Both the position numbers and the translations under genes were made by a program. A stretch of 64,000 nt of DNA. It comes from Gammaproteobacteria bacterium. GTDB taxonomy: Bacteria; Pseudomonadota; Gammaproteobacteria; Steroidobacterales; Woeseiaceae. The stretch covers positions 53,889 to 117,888 of the forward strand of contig JAOUHU010000002.1 of assembly GCA_029884455.1 (NCBI GenBank), written 5' to 3'. The notes beneath the pieces are model-generated. The model made no database searches. It saw nothing but the letters and a program-made list of their open reading frames with translations, and had not been told where the DNA came from. This document shows, piece after piece, positions 1 through 9,184 of this stretch; within the stretch, counting starts at the first letter, position 1; each line of letters opens with the position of its first letter.

Positions 1-2
1 CG

Positions 3-1147
<1,145 letters not shown>

Positions 1148-1148
<1 letters not shown>

Positions 1149-2374
1149 TGAAACGCGCGGTCAGTACAGTAGCAGTACTGGGCATCCTGGCGGCGACCGC
1201 AGTCGCGGCCGAGGATGGCAGCGAGCTGCTAACGGCGATCAAGTCAGGCACGGTTGCTATCGAGGTTCGCGCCCGTTTCGAGCAGGTCGACCAGGATGGC
1301 TTCGATGACGATGCGCAGGCGACAACGACTCGCCTGCGGCTGAACTACAAGACCGGGCAGTGGCGCAACTTGTCCGGGTTCATCGAATTCGATCATGTAT
1401 TCAACGCGCTGCTGACCGACTACGACTCGGGTGCCGGCACAAGCCCGGGTAAGGCAGGCCAGTATCCGGTCATTGCTGATCCGGACGGGTCCGATCTGAA
1501 CCAGTTATATCTGGATTACAGTACGGACCCCGACTGGAAGTGGCGCGGTGGTCGGCAACGCATCCTGCTCGACAACCAGCGATTCGTGGGCGGCGTAGGC
1601 TGGCGACAGAATGAGCAGACTTTCGATGCGTTCAGCCTGACGACGACGGCGGCAAAAAATACCACCTTGTTTTATAGCTATATCGGGCAGGTACGGCGCA
1701 TTTATGGCCAGGAAGTCGCAGCAGGGCACAGCAATGTTGACGCCCATTTGCTTAACGCGCGGATTAAGCTGCACGAAAACTGGACGCTGACGCCTTATCT
1801 CTATTACATCGACGATCACGATGCACTCGCGAACTCGACTTCAACAGCCGGCGCGCGCATTGCGGGCAATCTGCCGCTGGGCGAGGCCAAGATCGAATTT
1901 CTCGGCGAGTTTGCCACCCAGTCGGATGCCGCCGATGCGCCGGTCAGCTTTGATGCAGATTATGCGCACCTGACGGTCAGCTGGACCGGATCCCGCGGCC
2001 TGTCTGTTGGCCTGGGTTTCGAGTCGCTCGGCGGCAGCAGCGACCCGGGCGAGGCGTTCCGCACGCCGCTTGCGACCCTGCACGCCTTCAATGGCTGGGC
2101 CGACAAGTTCCTGTCGACCCCGGATGCGGGCCTCGAGGACAGCTACGCGGTGGTGAAATACGCGCATGGCAAATGGAATCTGGATGCCGTGATGCACGAC
2201 TTCGCCGCTAAGACCGGCGGCAGCGATTATGGTTCGGAGTTGGACGTTTCGGCCGCCCGCAAGCTCGGCGAGCGCTACGGACTGTTACTCAAAGCCGCCT
2301 TTTTCTCGGCCGATGCAGCGTCATCGCTGACGGACACCGACAAGTTCTGGGTCATGCTGACCGCGAGTTACTAA
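1148..2374 (+). CDS. Outer-membrane porin-like beta-barrel (alginate-export/OprD-like)
   Basis: A 408-residue protein with a signal peptide ending about residue 21 (VAAEDGS), followed by alternating amphipathic strands rich in Tyr, Trp, Asp and Gly, and a C-terminal aromatic residue (LTASY), as expected for a 14-18-strand barrel. The LRLNYKTGQW and RGGRQRILLDNQRFVGGVGWRQNEQTFDA segments resemble the alginate-export family of porins. The start ATG overlaps the nirS stop (TGATG), implying co-expression under denitrifying conditions. A nitrite or anion entry role would fit but is inference; substrate specificity cannot be read from the sequence. Confidence 0.75.
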
Positions 2375-2387
2375 ACCGTGAAGTGAG

Positions 2388-3350
2388 CTAGTTGCTTTCG
2401 TGGCTGCCCCGTTCGACGGGGGTATGGAACCAGTCCGGCTTGATGATCAGCAGGTCGCAGGGCAGGAATTCCAGCGTTCTTTCGGCGGTGGCACCGATAA
2501 ACAGGCGCTTCCAGCGATTGCGCGCCACCGCGCCCATGACGACGAGATCAGCACCGGTTTGCTCCGCGAGCACCGGCAACTCTTCATGAGTTACGCCGGA
2601 CACCAGGTGCGCCCGCTCGTCATCGATGCCGTGAAACGCCGTGATTTGCCCAAACCGCTTTTGATGGTCTTCATGCATTTGCTGCTCGATTTCGTCAAAC
2701 GGCAAGGAGACCGGGATATAGGCATTCGCAGTGGCAGTGGCGACCGCAATGCGCGGGTCGTAGGAATGAAAAGCATGCACATTGCCGCCAATTTTCTCGC
2801 CCAGCATTTTGCTGATTTGCAGTATTTCATCGTCCAGCGCGGCTGGTTTGTCGTGCTCGTTCATCGGGTCGATGGAGGCGATGATGGTTGGTGCGGCCGC
2901 AAAGTCACGCGGTTTGACCAGCCACAACGGCACCGGGCAGGTGCGGATCAGGTTCCAGTCGGTGTTGGACAAGACGGCGCGTTGCAGGGCCGAATGATGG
3001 TGCGTGTCCTTGAAGACGATCTCGGCGTCGCTATCAACCACGCGTCGAACGATGCCTTCATACAAGGGATGGTCCCAGAGCGCCGTGGTCCTGACGACTA
3101 CGCCTTTTTTACGCAGTGGCTCAGCAAGCCTTTCGAGCAGCTTTTCTTCGTTTGCCAGGACTTCCCGGCGCGCCTTTTCAAGCGACGGGGAATCAAACAA
3201 TCGATCTCCACTCAGGTACTCGTTGTAATAACAGATCATCAATTCAAGTTCCGCACCCGTCTTGCCGGCAAGCCATGCCGCCCGTTTCATGGCAGGCTGC
3301 GTATGGCTGGTGGGGTCTACTACCGCGAGGATCTTGCTGATATTGCGCAT
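2388..3350 (-). CDS. uspE: Tandem universal stress protein (UspE-like)
   Basis: A 320-residue cytoplasmic protein with two Usp domains, about 1-150 and 155-310. This is close to the usual UspE length. The second domain carries the nucleotide-loop pattern GAVARNRWKRLFIGATAERTL, matching G-2x-G-9x-G(S/T); the first has a degenerate version near HHHSALQRAVLSNTD. UspE is linked to stress survival and anaerobiosis in enterobacteria. Here it is convergent with the nirS-porin pair and divergent from the zinc-finger gene, and a structured inverted repeat lies just upstream (3361-3396). The symbol is by architecture and not proven. Confidence 0.85.
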   Translation of the reverse strand: MRNISKILAVVDPTSHTQPAMKRAAWLAGKTGAELELMICYYNEYLSGDRLFDSPSLEKARREVLANEEKLLERLAEPLRKKGVVVRTTALWDHPLYEGIVRRVVDSDAEIVFKDTHHHSALQRAVLSNTDWNLIRTCPVPLWLVKPRDFAAAPTIIASIDPMNEHDKPAALDDEILQISKMLGEKIGGNVHAFHSYDPRIAVATATANAYIPVSLPFDEIEQQMHEDHQKRFGQITAFHGIDDERAHLVSGVTHEELPVLAEQTGADLVVMGAVARNRWKRLFIGATAERTLEFLPCDLLIIKPDWFHTPVERGSHESN

Positions 3351-3360
3351 TTCAGTTCTC

Positions 3361-3396
3361 GATTAGAAAATTTCGTGGCAACCACCACTTCTAATC
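3361..3396. promoter_or_regulatory. Inverted repeat upstream of the UspE-like gene
   Basis: GATTAGAA at 3361-3368 is exactly inverted as TTCTAATC at 3389-3396. A small inner dyad GTGG-caa-CCAC lies at 3375-3385 with nearly the same centre. It sits 11 bases upstream of the UspE-like start codon, in the divergent intergenic region shared with the DksA-like gene. It could be an operator or an mRNA leader hairpin that would hinder ribosome access. I do not recognise the binding protein; it does not match an FNR/DNR box. Confidence 0.4.
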
Positions 3397-3549
3397 AGAA
3401 TGCTAGACCGCTGTAAAGACGCGGGCCATACGGCGTGATGCCTAGCGAATCTCGGAATTTACTTATGAAATCGTAGGTGGATATACGGATTCCTGCGCGT
3501 CCTGGGCTAAGATTAGATTCGTTCATGTCTGAATTCACAGGTCCGGTAG

Positions 3550-3894
3550 ATGTCTGGCAACGATGCGCTGCGCGAGCAGCTTGAAACAAAGAAAGCGGAA
3601 CTCATGGCGCGGCTGGATCGTATCACGGCAAACCTGCGGCGAGGGCTTGAAGCGGATTCGAAAGAACGCGCCAAGCAGATGGAAGACAGCGAAGTTGTCG
3701 ATGCGCTTGGCAATGAGGCGCGCGAGGAAATTGCAAAAATCTCGGCGGCGCTGCAACGCATCGAATCCGACGAATTCGGTATCTGCACTGAGTGCGGTGT
3801 AAAAATCCACCCGGACCGGCTGGCGGCATACCCTTATGCCGAAGAGTGCATCGAATGCGCAGAATTCGCTGAGCGGCGGCGATCTATACCGTAG
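3550..3894 (+). CDS. DksA/TraR-family C4 zinc-finger protein
   Basis: A 114-residue protein with an N-terminal coiled coil (about 5-70) and a C-terminal C4 zinc finger made of C79-x2-C82 and C100-x2-C103, the DksA/TraR arrangement. Members bind the RNA polymerase secondary channel and modulate initiation, often together with ppGpp. It is shorter than classical DksA (about 150), like the YbiI/TraR-sized paralogues. The tip acidic pair of DksA is not clearly kept at the coiled-coil turn; the turn reads MEDSEVVDALGNE. It is convergent with the FixJ-like gene, with one stop directly abutting the other. Confidence 0.85.
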   Translation: MSGNDALREQLETKKAELMARLDRITANLRRGLEADSKERAKQMEDSEVVDALGNEAREEIAKISAALQRIESDEFGICTECGVKIHPDRLAAYPYAEECIECAEFAERRRSIP

Positions 3895-4509
3895 TCAAAG
3901 GTCAATATGCATGCGCACCAGGTCTGCCAGTGACCGGGCCTGCATCTTTTCCATGACCCGGGCGCGGTGGATCTCAACGGTACGTTGGCTGACACCGAGC
4001 TCAAACGCGATAACCTTGTTTGGCTTCCCCGTCACGACCAGGTCGAAAACCTGCCGTTCGCGTTTGGTCAGTTTTTCGAGCCGCTGCTCGATGTTCGCGT
4101 GCTGCTCGAACTCTGCCCGGCGTTGCTTGTCGGTCTGCAGCGCAAAACGTATGCGATCCAGCAACTCCTGGTCGCGGAAGGGCTTGAGGATGAAATCGAC
4201 CGCGCCTTTCTGCATCGCTTCGACCGCCATCGGCACGTCGCCGTGACCGGTAATGAAAATGACCGGCAAAGTGCTGCCGCGGGCTATCAGCTCGTCCTGC
4301 AGCTCCAGGCCGCCGAGACCGGGCATGCGAATATCGAGCACCAGGCAACCCGCGCGGCACTGTGGCTCCTTTTCCAGAAACTGATCCGCGGATGCAAAAA
4401 TCTCGTGCCGCAGGTTTACCGACTCCATGAGCGCCTGCATTGCGTAGCGAATCATCGGGTCGTCATCCACAATGTAAACGGCTTGCGATTGGGCTGAATT
4501 CTCGGTCAT
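3895..4509 (-). CDS. FixJ/NarL-type two-component response regulator
   Basis: A 204-residue regulator. Receiver domain 10-125 has the acidic pocket at D15-D17, phospho-acceptor D59 (VLDIRMPG) and conserved K109 (FILKPF). The LuxR-type helix-turn-helix occupies about 142-200 (LTKRERQVFDLV...SQRTVEIHR). FixJ-type regulators respond to redox-sensing kinases such as FixL and often control anaerobic respiration genes. No histidine kinase gene is adjacent, so it is an orphan in this window; position near nirS makes a link to denitrification plausible but unproven. Confidence 0.9.
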   Translation of the reverse strand: MTENSAQSQAVYIVDDDPMIRYAMQALMESVNLRHEIFASADQFLEKEPQCRAGCLVLDIRMPGLGGLELQDELIARGSTLPVIFITGHGDVPMAVEAMQKGAVDFILKPFRDQELLDRIRFALQTDKQRRAEFEQHANIEQRLEKLTKRERQVFDLVVTGKPNKVIAFELGVSQRTVEIHRARVMEKMQARSLADLVRMHIDL

Positions 4510-4631
4510 TTCCGGTGTGATGATAACTGTCTTGTTGATTATTGAAACAGAGAGCCACTAATTTTGCGAGGGTCAGGCTGTGCCGCCACAGCATGTTCTA
4601 TGCCACCACGACACCTCATACTACTTGAGGA

Positions 4632-5729
4632 TTAATCGAGCCGCTTGGAGAATCGCAGCGCTGCAGCCGTGATTGCGACCACGGAGAATGCGGCCAGGTA
4701 GAGCATCGCGCCTGGCATGTCGCCGAGACTGGCTTCGCGCAACATGATGCCGCGGGTCAGGCGAATGAAGTGCGTGATCGGCAATGCTTCACCGAGGTAC
4801 TGCGCGAATTTCGGCATGCCATCAAAGGGAAACACGAAACCGGAGAGCAGGATCGACGGTAAAATCAGGAAAAAGGTCATCTGCATGGCCTGAAACTGGC
4901 TTTTCACGGCCGTGGACACGAACAATCCCAACGCGAGGTTGGCGGCGATGAACAGCGATGCGGCCAGGTACAGGTCGAGCACGCTGCCGCGAACCGGTAC
5001 ATTAAACAGCAGGTCGCCAGCCAGCAGGATGACCAGCAGCTGAATCAGCCCGATCACGATATAGGGCACGACTTTGCCGAGCATGAGTTCGGCCGACGAC
5101 ACCGGTGTATTGATCAGCAGTTCCAGGTTACCGAGCTCGCGTTCGCGCACGATGGCAACGGCCGTAAATATCATCATGGTCATGGTCAGGATGACGCCGA
5201 TCAGGCCGGGAATGACGTTGACCGGCGTGCGCCGTTCCGGATTGAAGTAGGCGCGGATTTCGATCTGTTCAAGCCGTTGCTTTTCCCGGCCGGTGTCGAA
5301 GGAGAGCGGCATATTGCGCAGGGCATCGGCGATGCCGCCGATCGTCGGGTCACTGCCGTCGACCAGGATGTGTGCGGCGGCGCGCTCCGGGTCGACGATG
5401 CGACGATCGAAATCAGGCGGAATGGCAATACCAATGGAAATTTTTCCGGCGCGCAGCAAGTTCTCGAGATCACGAGCCGTATTGACACGCTGGTCAATCC
5501 GCGTCACCTGGGTTTGCTCAAGCCGTGCGATGAATTCGCGCGACAGGTGCGAGTTTGCCTCGTCCGCGACTGCCGTGGTGATATTGCGCACGTCGGTATT
5601 GATGGCGTAGCCGAACAACAGTATCTGCAGCAGCGGAATACCGATGATCATGGCAAACGTGAGGCGGTCGCGGCGCATTTGCAGCGTTTCCTTGCGCATC
5701 ACCGCAGCCAGGCGGGACAGGGCACTCAT
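4632..5729 (-). CDS. ABC-2 type transporter permease (YbhS/YbhR-like)
   Basis: A 365-residue inner-membrane permease of the ABC-2 class: one N-terminal TM (about 20-45), a large periplasmic loop (about 50-175, with ADEANSHLSREFIARLEQ), then five C-terminal TMs. It starts 4 bases inside the end of the ATPase gene (ATGA overlap). The operon order TetR-HlyD-ATPase-permease matches the E. coli cecR-ybhGFSR drug exporter, but only one permease gene is present, so a homodimer is expected. Confidence 0.9.
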   Translation of the reverse strand: MSALSRLAAVMRKETLQMRRDRLTFAMIIGIPLLQILLFGYAINTDVRNITTAVADEANSHLSREFIARLEQTQVTRIDQRVNTARDLENLLRAGKISIGIAIPPDFDRRIVDPERAAAHILVDGSDPTIGGIADALRNMPLSFDTGREKQRLEQIEIRAYFNPERRTPVNVIPGLIGVILTMTMMIFTAVAIVRERELGNLELLINTPVSSAELMLGKVVPYIVIGLIQLLVILLAGDLLFNVPVRGSVLDLYLAASLFIAANLALGLFVSTAVKSQFQAMQMTFFLILPSILLSGFVFPFDGMPKFAQYLGEALPITHFIRLTRGIMLREASLGDMPGAMLYLAAFSVVAITAAALRFSKRLD

Positions 5730-6667
5730 GCGGCGCGCCGCTCGGGCTTAAGAGTGACCGCGACGAAGACGTCTTCGAGCGACGCTTCTGCCGTGTGTGT
5801 ATCTGCGGCAATGCCGGCTCTGGCGAGCTCGCTCTGCACCATGCCCAGCGGATCCGCTACCGATTCCGGAATCAGGATGCGCAGCCGCATGCCGAGCTGG
5901 GTGACGCTGGCGACGACAGCCAGTTGATTAATGACCGTCTGCGCGCGGTAGGGATCCTCGGCCAGCACCTCGACGATGCTCATGCCGGTGCTGCGCTGCA
6001 GGTCGCGGGGCGTGCCATCCGCCACCTTGATGCCGCGATCCAGAATAGCGAGGCGATGGCAACGCTCCGCTTCGTCCATGTAGTGCGTCGAAACGAGAAT
6101 GGTCGTGCCGGCGGCAGCGAGACGAAACAGGTTGGCCCAGAAGTCGCGGCGGCTTTGCGGATCAACGGCGCTGGTTGGCTCGTCGAGCAGCAGCAGCTCC
6201 GGTTTATGCAACACGGCGCAGGCCAGGGCGAGACGCTGCTTTTGTCCGCCACTCATGGTACCGGCGAATTGCCGGCGCTGTTCGGTGAGGTCGTATTTCT
6301 GCAGCAACTCATCGATGCGCGTTGCACGCAGACTCTTTTGATAGGAATAGATCTCGGCAATGAACTGCAGATTCTCAAGTACTGTCAGGTCGCCAAACAG
6401 CGAGAATTTTTGCGTCATGTAGCCGATGTTCGGTTTCAGTTCCCTGGCCTGTTTCGGGATTTCGAGGCCGAGCACATCGGCTTGTCCCTCGCTCGGCGTC
6501 AGCAGGCCGCATAACATCCGGATCGTGGTTGATTTGCCCGAGCCATTGGGCCCGAGAAAGCCGTAAATTGATGCGCGCGGGACATCGAGGTCGAGCTGGT
6601 CAACGGCGCGCAGGCTGCCAAACTGCTTGGAAAGGCCGCGCGCCTTGATCGCGAGTTGTTCAGTCAT
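5726..6667 (-). CDS. ABC transporter ATP-binding protein (YbhF-like)
   Basis: A 313-residue single nucleotide-binding domain. Walker A is GPNGSGKST (39-47), the signature MSGGQKQR (138-145), Walker B LLLLDEP (158-164) and the switch His in STHYMDEAE. I place the start at the ATG at 6667, giving MTEQLAIKARG, because it overlaps the upstream HlyD stop by eight bases; an upstream in-frame ATG at 6691 lies inside that gene and adds a poor N terminus. It powers the neighbouring permease. E. coli YbhF has two ATPase domains in tandem; this one has a single domain. Confidence 0.92.
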   Translation of the reverse strand: MTEQLAIKARGLSKQFGSLRAVDQLDLDVPRASIYGFLGPNGSGKSTTIRMLCGLLTPSEGQADVLGLEIPKQARELKPNIGYMTQKFSLFGDLTVLENLQFIAEIYSYQKSLRATRIDELLQKYDLTEQRRQFAGTMSGGQKQRLALACAVLHKPELLLLDEPTSAVDPQSRRDFWANLFRLAAAGTTILVSTHYMDEAERCHRLAILDRGIKVADGTPRDLQRSTGMSIVEVLAEDPYRAQTVINQLAVVASVTQLGMRLRILIPESVADPLGMVQSELARAGIAADTHTAEASLEDVFVAVTLKPERRAA

Positions 6668-7616
6668 GCAATTCGACCTCGACCGGTACACCGTCCGGCA
6701 GGCGTTGGCCGTCGAATTCGAGTTCGACTTTGGCCTCGTAGCTGAGATGGTGGCGATCGCGTTCGGTCAGGGCAAAATAGGGCGTGAACATCGCCTCACT
6801 CGCGACCCAGCGTACGCGGCCGTTCAGGCCCTGTTGCAGGCCATCGACAAACACGGTGGCCGTGTCACCGGCGCGAACGTGAACCCGCGCCTCCTCGGCG
6901 ACGTACACCTGCGCATACGGCTGCGTCGCCGGCAGCAGCACCATGACCGGCTGGCCCGGAGCCGGCCGCTCGCCGACTTCGAACAGTCGGCTGTCGACCA
7001 GGCCGGCAAGCGGTGCATGCGCATCCAGTCGCTCGAGATCGACGGCCAACTGCTGACGTCGTGCCGCCGCCTGCATTACGGCCTGCTCGGCTTGCGCCAA
7101 TTCTTCCACGGTGGTGCCGTTAAGCAGCTCTTCCAGCTGGGCACGACGTAGTGCGTGGTTCGCCGCAGCGGCATCGAGCGCCGCCCTGGTACGGTCGAGG
7201 AGATCGGGCGAGGCCAGCTCGCGCGCGTAAATTTCCTGCACGCGCGCGTATTCGGACTCTCGAAATTCAAGTTCTTTCAGGGCGCCGGCGACGTTGGCGC
7301 GGGCGGCCGCTATTTGCTCGCTGCGCGGCCCGCGCGTCAGTTCGTCGAGACGTGCCTGCAACTGTCGAACGGTTGCTTCGGCTTCCGCGAGACGCGCTGT
7401 CGCGCGACGCGCATCCTGGCGAAACAGCAGCTGGCCTGCGGCAACAGATTCACCCTCGGCAACCAGGATTTCAATAATCGGCTCGGACGTCTCGACACTG
7501 AGTTCGACGCGGTCGGACGCGAGCTGACCAACAAAGCGGCGTGTTTTCGCATCAGGATCGCAGGCCGCCAGAAAGAGGACCAAATGAGTAAGAATTAATG
7601 CGATTCGAATATTCAT
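6660..7616 (-). CDS. HlyD/MFP-type periplasmic adaptor, predicted lipoprotein
   Basis: A 318-residue membrane-fusion protein with a lipobox LAAC, Cys19 being the lipidated residue. The N-terminal lipoyl half-motif is VEGESVAAGQLLFRQD, followed by a long coiled-coil hairpin (about 70-175) rich in Ala, Glu and Arg, then the second lipoyl half (LAGLVDSRLFEVGERPAPGQPV) and a C-terminal beta-barrel. The start at 7616 overlaps the TetR stop as ATGA and yields a perfect lipoprotein signal, so I prefer it to the upstream start at 7769. It would bridge the ABC permease to an outer-membrane channel; no TolC gene is in the window. Confidence 0.9.
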   Translation of the reverse strand: MNIRIALILTHLVLFLAACDPDAKTRRFVGQLASDRVELSVETSEPIIEILVAEGESVAAGQLLFRQDARRATARLAEAEATVRQLQARLDELTRGPRSEQIAAARANVAGALKELEFRESEYARVQEIYARELASPDLLDRTRAALDAAAANHALRRAQLEELLNGTTVEELAQAEQAVMQAAARRQQLAVDLERLDAHAPLAGLVDSRLFEVGERPAPGQPVMVLLPATQPYAQVYVAEEARVHVRAGDTATVFVDGLQQGLNGRVRWVASEAMFTPYFALTERDRHHLSYEAKVELEFDGQRLPDGVPVEVELHD

Positions 7617-8230
7617 GTTGCCGGGCCTTGCAGATGTGTAATCAGCAAATCGATTTGCGTTTCGATCAGCCGCTCTGTGTCGATGGATTGCCTGCCGAAG
7701 ATCAATTTGAAGATCACCGCAAAGACCACGGGCATGACGAACAGGGCGGGCTGCTCGCTGATCGCGCACTGCCGGAATTCGCCGCGCTGTACGCCGCGCC
7801 GCAATAACTCGTCGATCGCGCCCAGTCCGCGCGATACCACGTTGTCCCAGTAGAACTGCACCAGGTCCGGGTGCTTCGGTCCCTCGGCAACCATCAGGCG
7901 CACAATGACGCTGATCGGCGAACCCGGCATTTTCCGCGCGAACTCCAGGAACGGTCCACGCAGAAATTCTTCACTGGACATATCCGAGGTTTCGATGCTC
8001 CGGATCAGCGTATCGATCCTTGGAATGACGAAACTTCTGACCACCGATTTGAACAGTTCTTCCTTGGTTTTGAAGTACAGGTAAAGCAGGCCCTTGCTGA
8101 CACCGGCGCGCTTCGCGACATCGTCGACCCGGGTCGCCGCGTAGCCGTTTTTTGCAAATGCCGCCAGTGCCGCCGCCGTAATTTCCTGCGGCCGGTCCTC
8201 CTTGCGACGCTGAAAGCGTGGTTGACTCAT
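7613..8230 (-). CDS. TetR-family repressor of the HlyD-ABC operon
   Basis: A 205-residue regulator with an N-terminal TetR helix-turn-helix at about 10-55 (AAALAAFAKNGYAATRVDDVAKRAGVSKGLLYLYFKTKEEL, abridged) and a C-terminal ligand domain. The start at 8230 is preferred over 8263, because the promoter -10 element and one operator lie between 8246 and 8287 and would otherwise fall in the coding region. It is the first gene of the exporter operon, overlapping the HlyD gene, so it is almost certainly autoregulated. Position and order parallel E. coli CecR (YbiH). Confidence 0.9.
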   Translation of the reverse strand: MSQPRFQRRKEDRPQEITAAALAAFAKNGYAATRVDDVAKRAGVSKGLLYLYFKTKEELFKSVVRSFVIPRIDTLIRSIETSDMSSEEFLRGPFLEFARKMPGSPISVIVRLMVAEGPKHPDLVQFYWDNVVSRGLGAIDELLRRGVQRGEFRQCAISEQPALFVMPVVFAVIFKLIFGRQSIDTERLIETQIDLLITHLQGPAT

Positions 8231-8245
8231 GTTCCTGCCTGTTAC

Positions 8246-8291
8246 TGACTCTTGGGTCAGCAACTATACTTAATGACCTGCGGGTCAGCAA
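8246..8291 (-). promoter_or_regulatory. TetR-operon promoter with two flanking operator dyads
   Basis: On the minus strand, -35 TTGCTG (8291-8286), a 17-base spacer, and -10 TATAGT (8268-8263) give a start about 8256, 26 bases before the TetR ATG. Dyad A, TGACT-cttg-GGTCA, covers 8246-8259 at the start site. Dyad B, TGACC-tgcg-GGTCA, covers 8274-8287 within the spacer. Both dyads are followed by CAGCAA or CAAC and lie 28 bases apart. Binding at either would block RNA polymerase. The divergent ribA may also be affected. Confidence 0.7.
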
Positions 8292-8315
8292 GCTTTTCGT
8301 GCATAATGCGGCCCC

Positions 8316-9125
8316 ATGTTTACTTACATCGACCCTACCGTCCGCGAGCGCCTGGTTGCTGCGGGCAAGCTGATTCGCATCGACCGCGCGGGCGAGGAAT
8401 GCGCGCCGGGCGAAGTGATCGACGGCGATACGATCAGCATTCTCGGCCCGATTCCTTTACCGATTGCCTTCGCCGGCGAGCGTTATAGCGCCGCGTGGTA
8501 TGCCTGCGTGCGCAATACCCAGTTGGCGCAAGTGGAGCAACTGGCCGAGACCCTGCGCACGCAAAAAGCACAGGAATCCTTTGCCACACTCGCGACTTCG
8601 ATGGCGGTCAACAGCGTGCTGGTGATCGGCAACCGCAATACCTGGCGCGAGCCGCTGGTGCGCGTGCATTCGAGTTGCCTGACAGGTGATGTGTTTGGTT
8701 CCGAGCGCTGCGAGTGCGGGCCGCAATTGCAATCGGCGATCAGGCTTATTGACGCAGACCCGCAAGGCGGCATGCTGGTGTACATGTCGGGCCACGAGGG
8801 TCGCGGCATCGGCCTCTGGGCGAAAGCCGCGACCTACCTGTTGCAGGATGGCGGCGAAAACACCTACCAGGCGAATCGTTCGCTGGGATTGCCGGACGAC
8901 TCGCGCGACTTCAGCGATGCGGCATCATTGATAAAGTATTTTCGCGGCACAGGTCCGTTTCGCCTGCTGACCAACAACCCCAAAAAAGTGGCAGACCTGG
9001 AAGCCGAGGGATTGCAGAACATCACGCCGGTAAAGCACGTGTTTGGTGTGACCGAGGCGAACAAGCGTTACCTGGCGGCAAAACAGGATTGGGGGCACAG
9101 GCTGTCTGAGGACGATCTCAAATAA
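8316..9125 (+). CDS. ribA: GTP cyclohydrolase II (riboflavin biosynthesis), stand-alone
   Basis: A 269-residue enzyme opening GTP to 2,5-diamino-6-ribosylamino-4-pyrimidinone phosphate, the first riboflavin step. The zinc triad C121, C132, C134 keeps E. coli spacing, in the context HSSCLTGDVFGSERCECG. The catalytic Tyr and Arg equivalents are Y174 and R197 (DDSRDF), and the RLLTNNPKKV motif is present. It lacks a DHBP synthase domain. Two oddities: an N-terminal extension of nearly 70 residues compared with E. coli RibA, and His160 where E. coli has Gln before EGR. It could be a second, specialised RibA paralogue and not the housekeeping copy. Confidence 0.85.
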   Translation: MFTYIDPTVRERLVAAGKLIRIDRAGEECAPGEVIDGDTISILGPIPLPIAFAGERYSAAWYACVRNTQLAQVEQLAETLRTQKAQESFATLATSMAVNSVLVIGNRNTWREPLVRVHSSCLTGDVFGSERCECGPQLQSAIRLIDADPQGGMLVYMSGHEGRGIGLWAKAATYLLQDGGENTYQANRSLGLPDDSRDFSDAASLIKYFRGTGPFRLLTNNPKKVADLEAEGLQNITPVKHVFGVTEANKRYLAAKQDWGHRLSEDDLK

Positions 9126-9184
9126 GAGCTCGCCCGTATTGTGGGCCTTCCGTGGACAGCCTGATTTCGCGACTGGGTTTGCCG

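Noticed and set aside
2400..3416. 338-codon open frame antisense to the UspE-like gene
   Set aside because: Composition is a shadow of the Usp codons; the opposite strand gives clear Usp domains.
4510..4560. TTGATTATTGAAAC upstream of the FixJ-type gene as an FNR/DNR box
   Set aside because: The right half does not match ATCAA; too weak to call.
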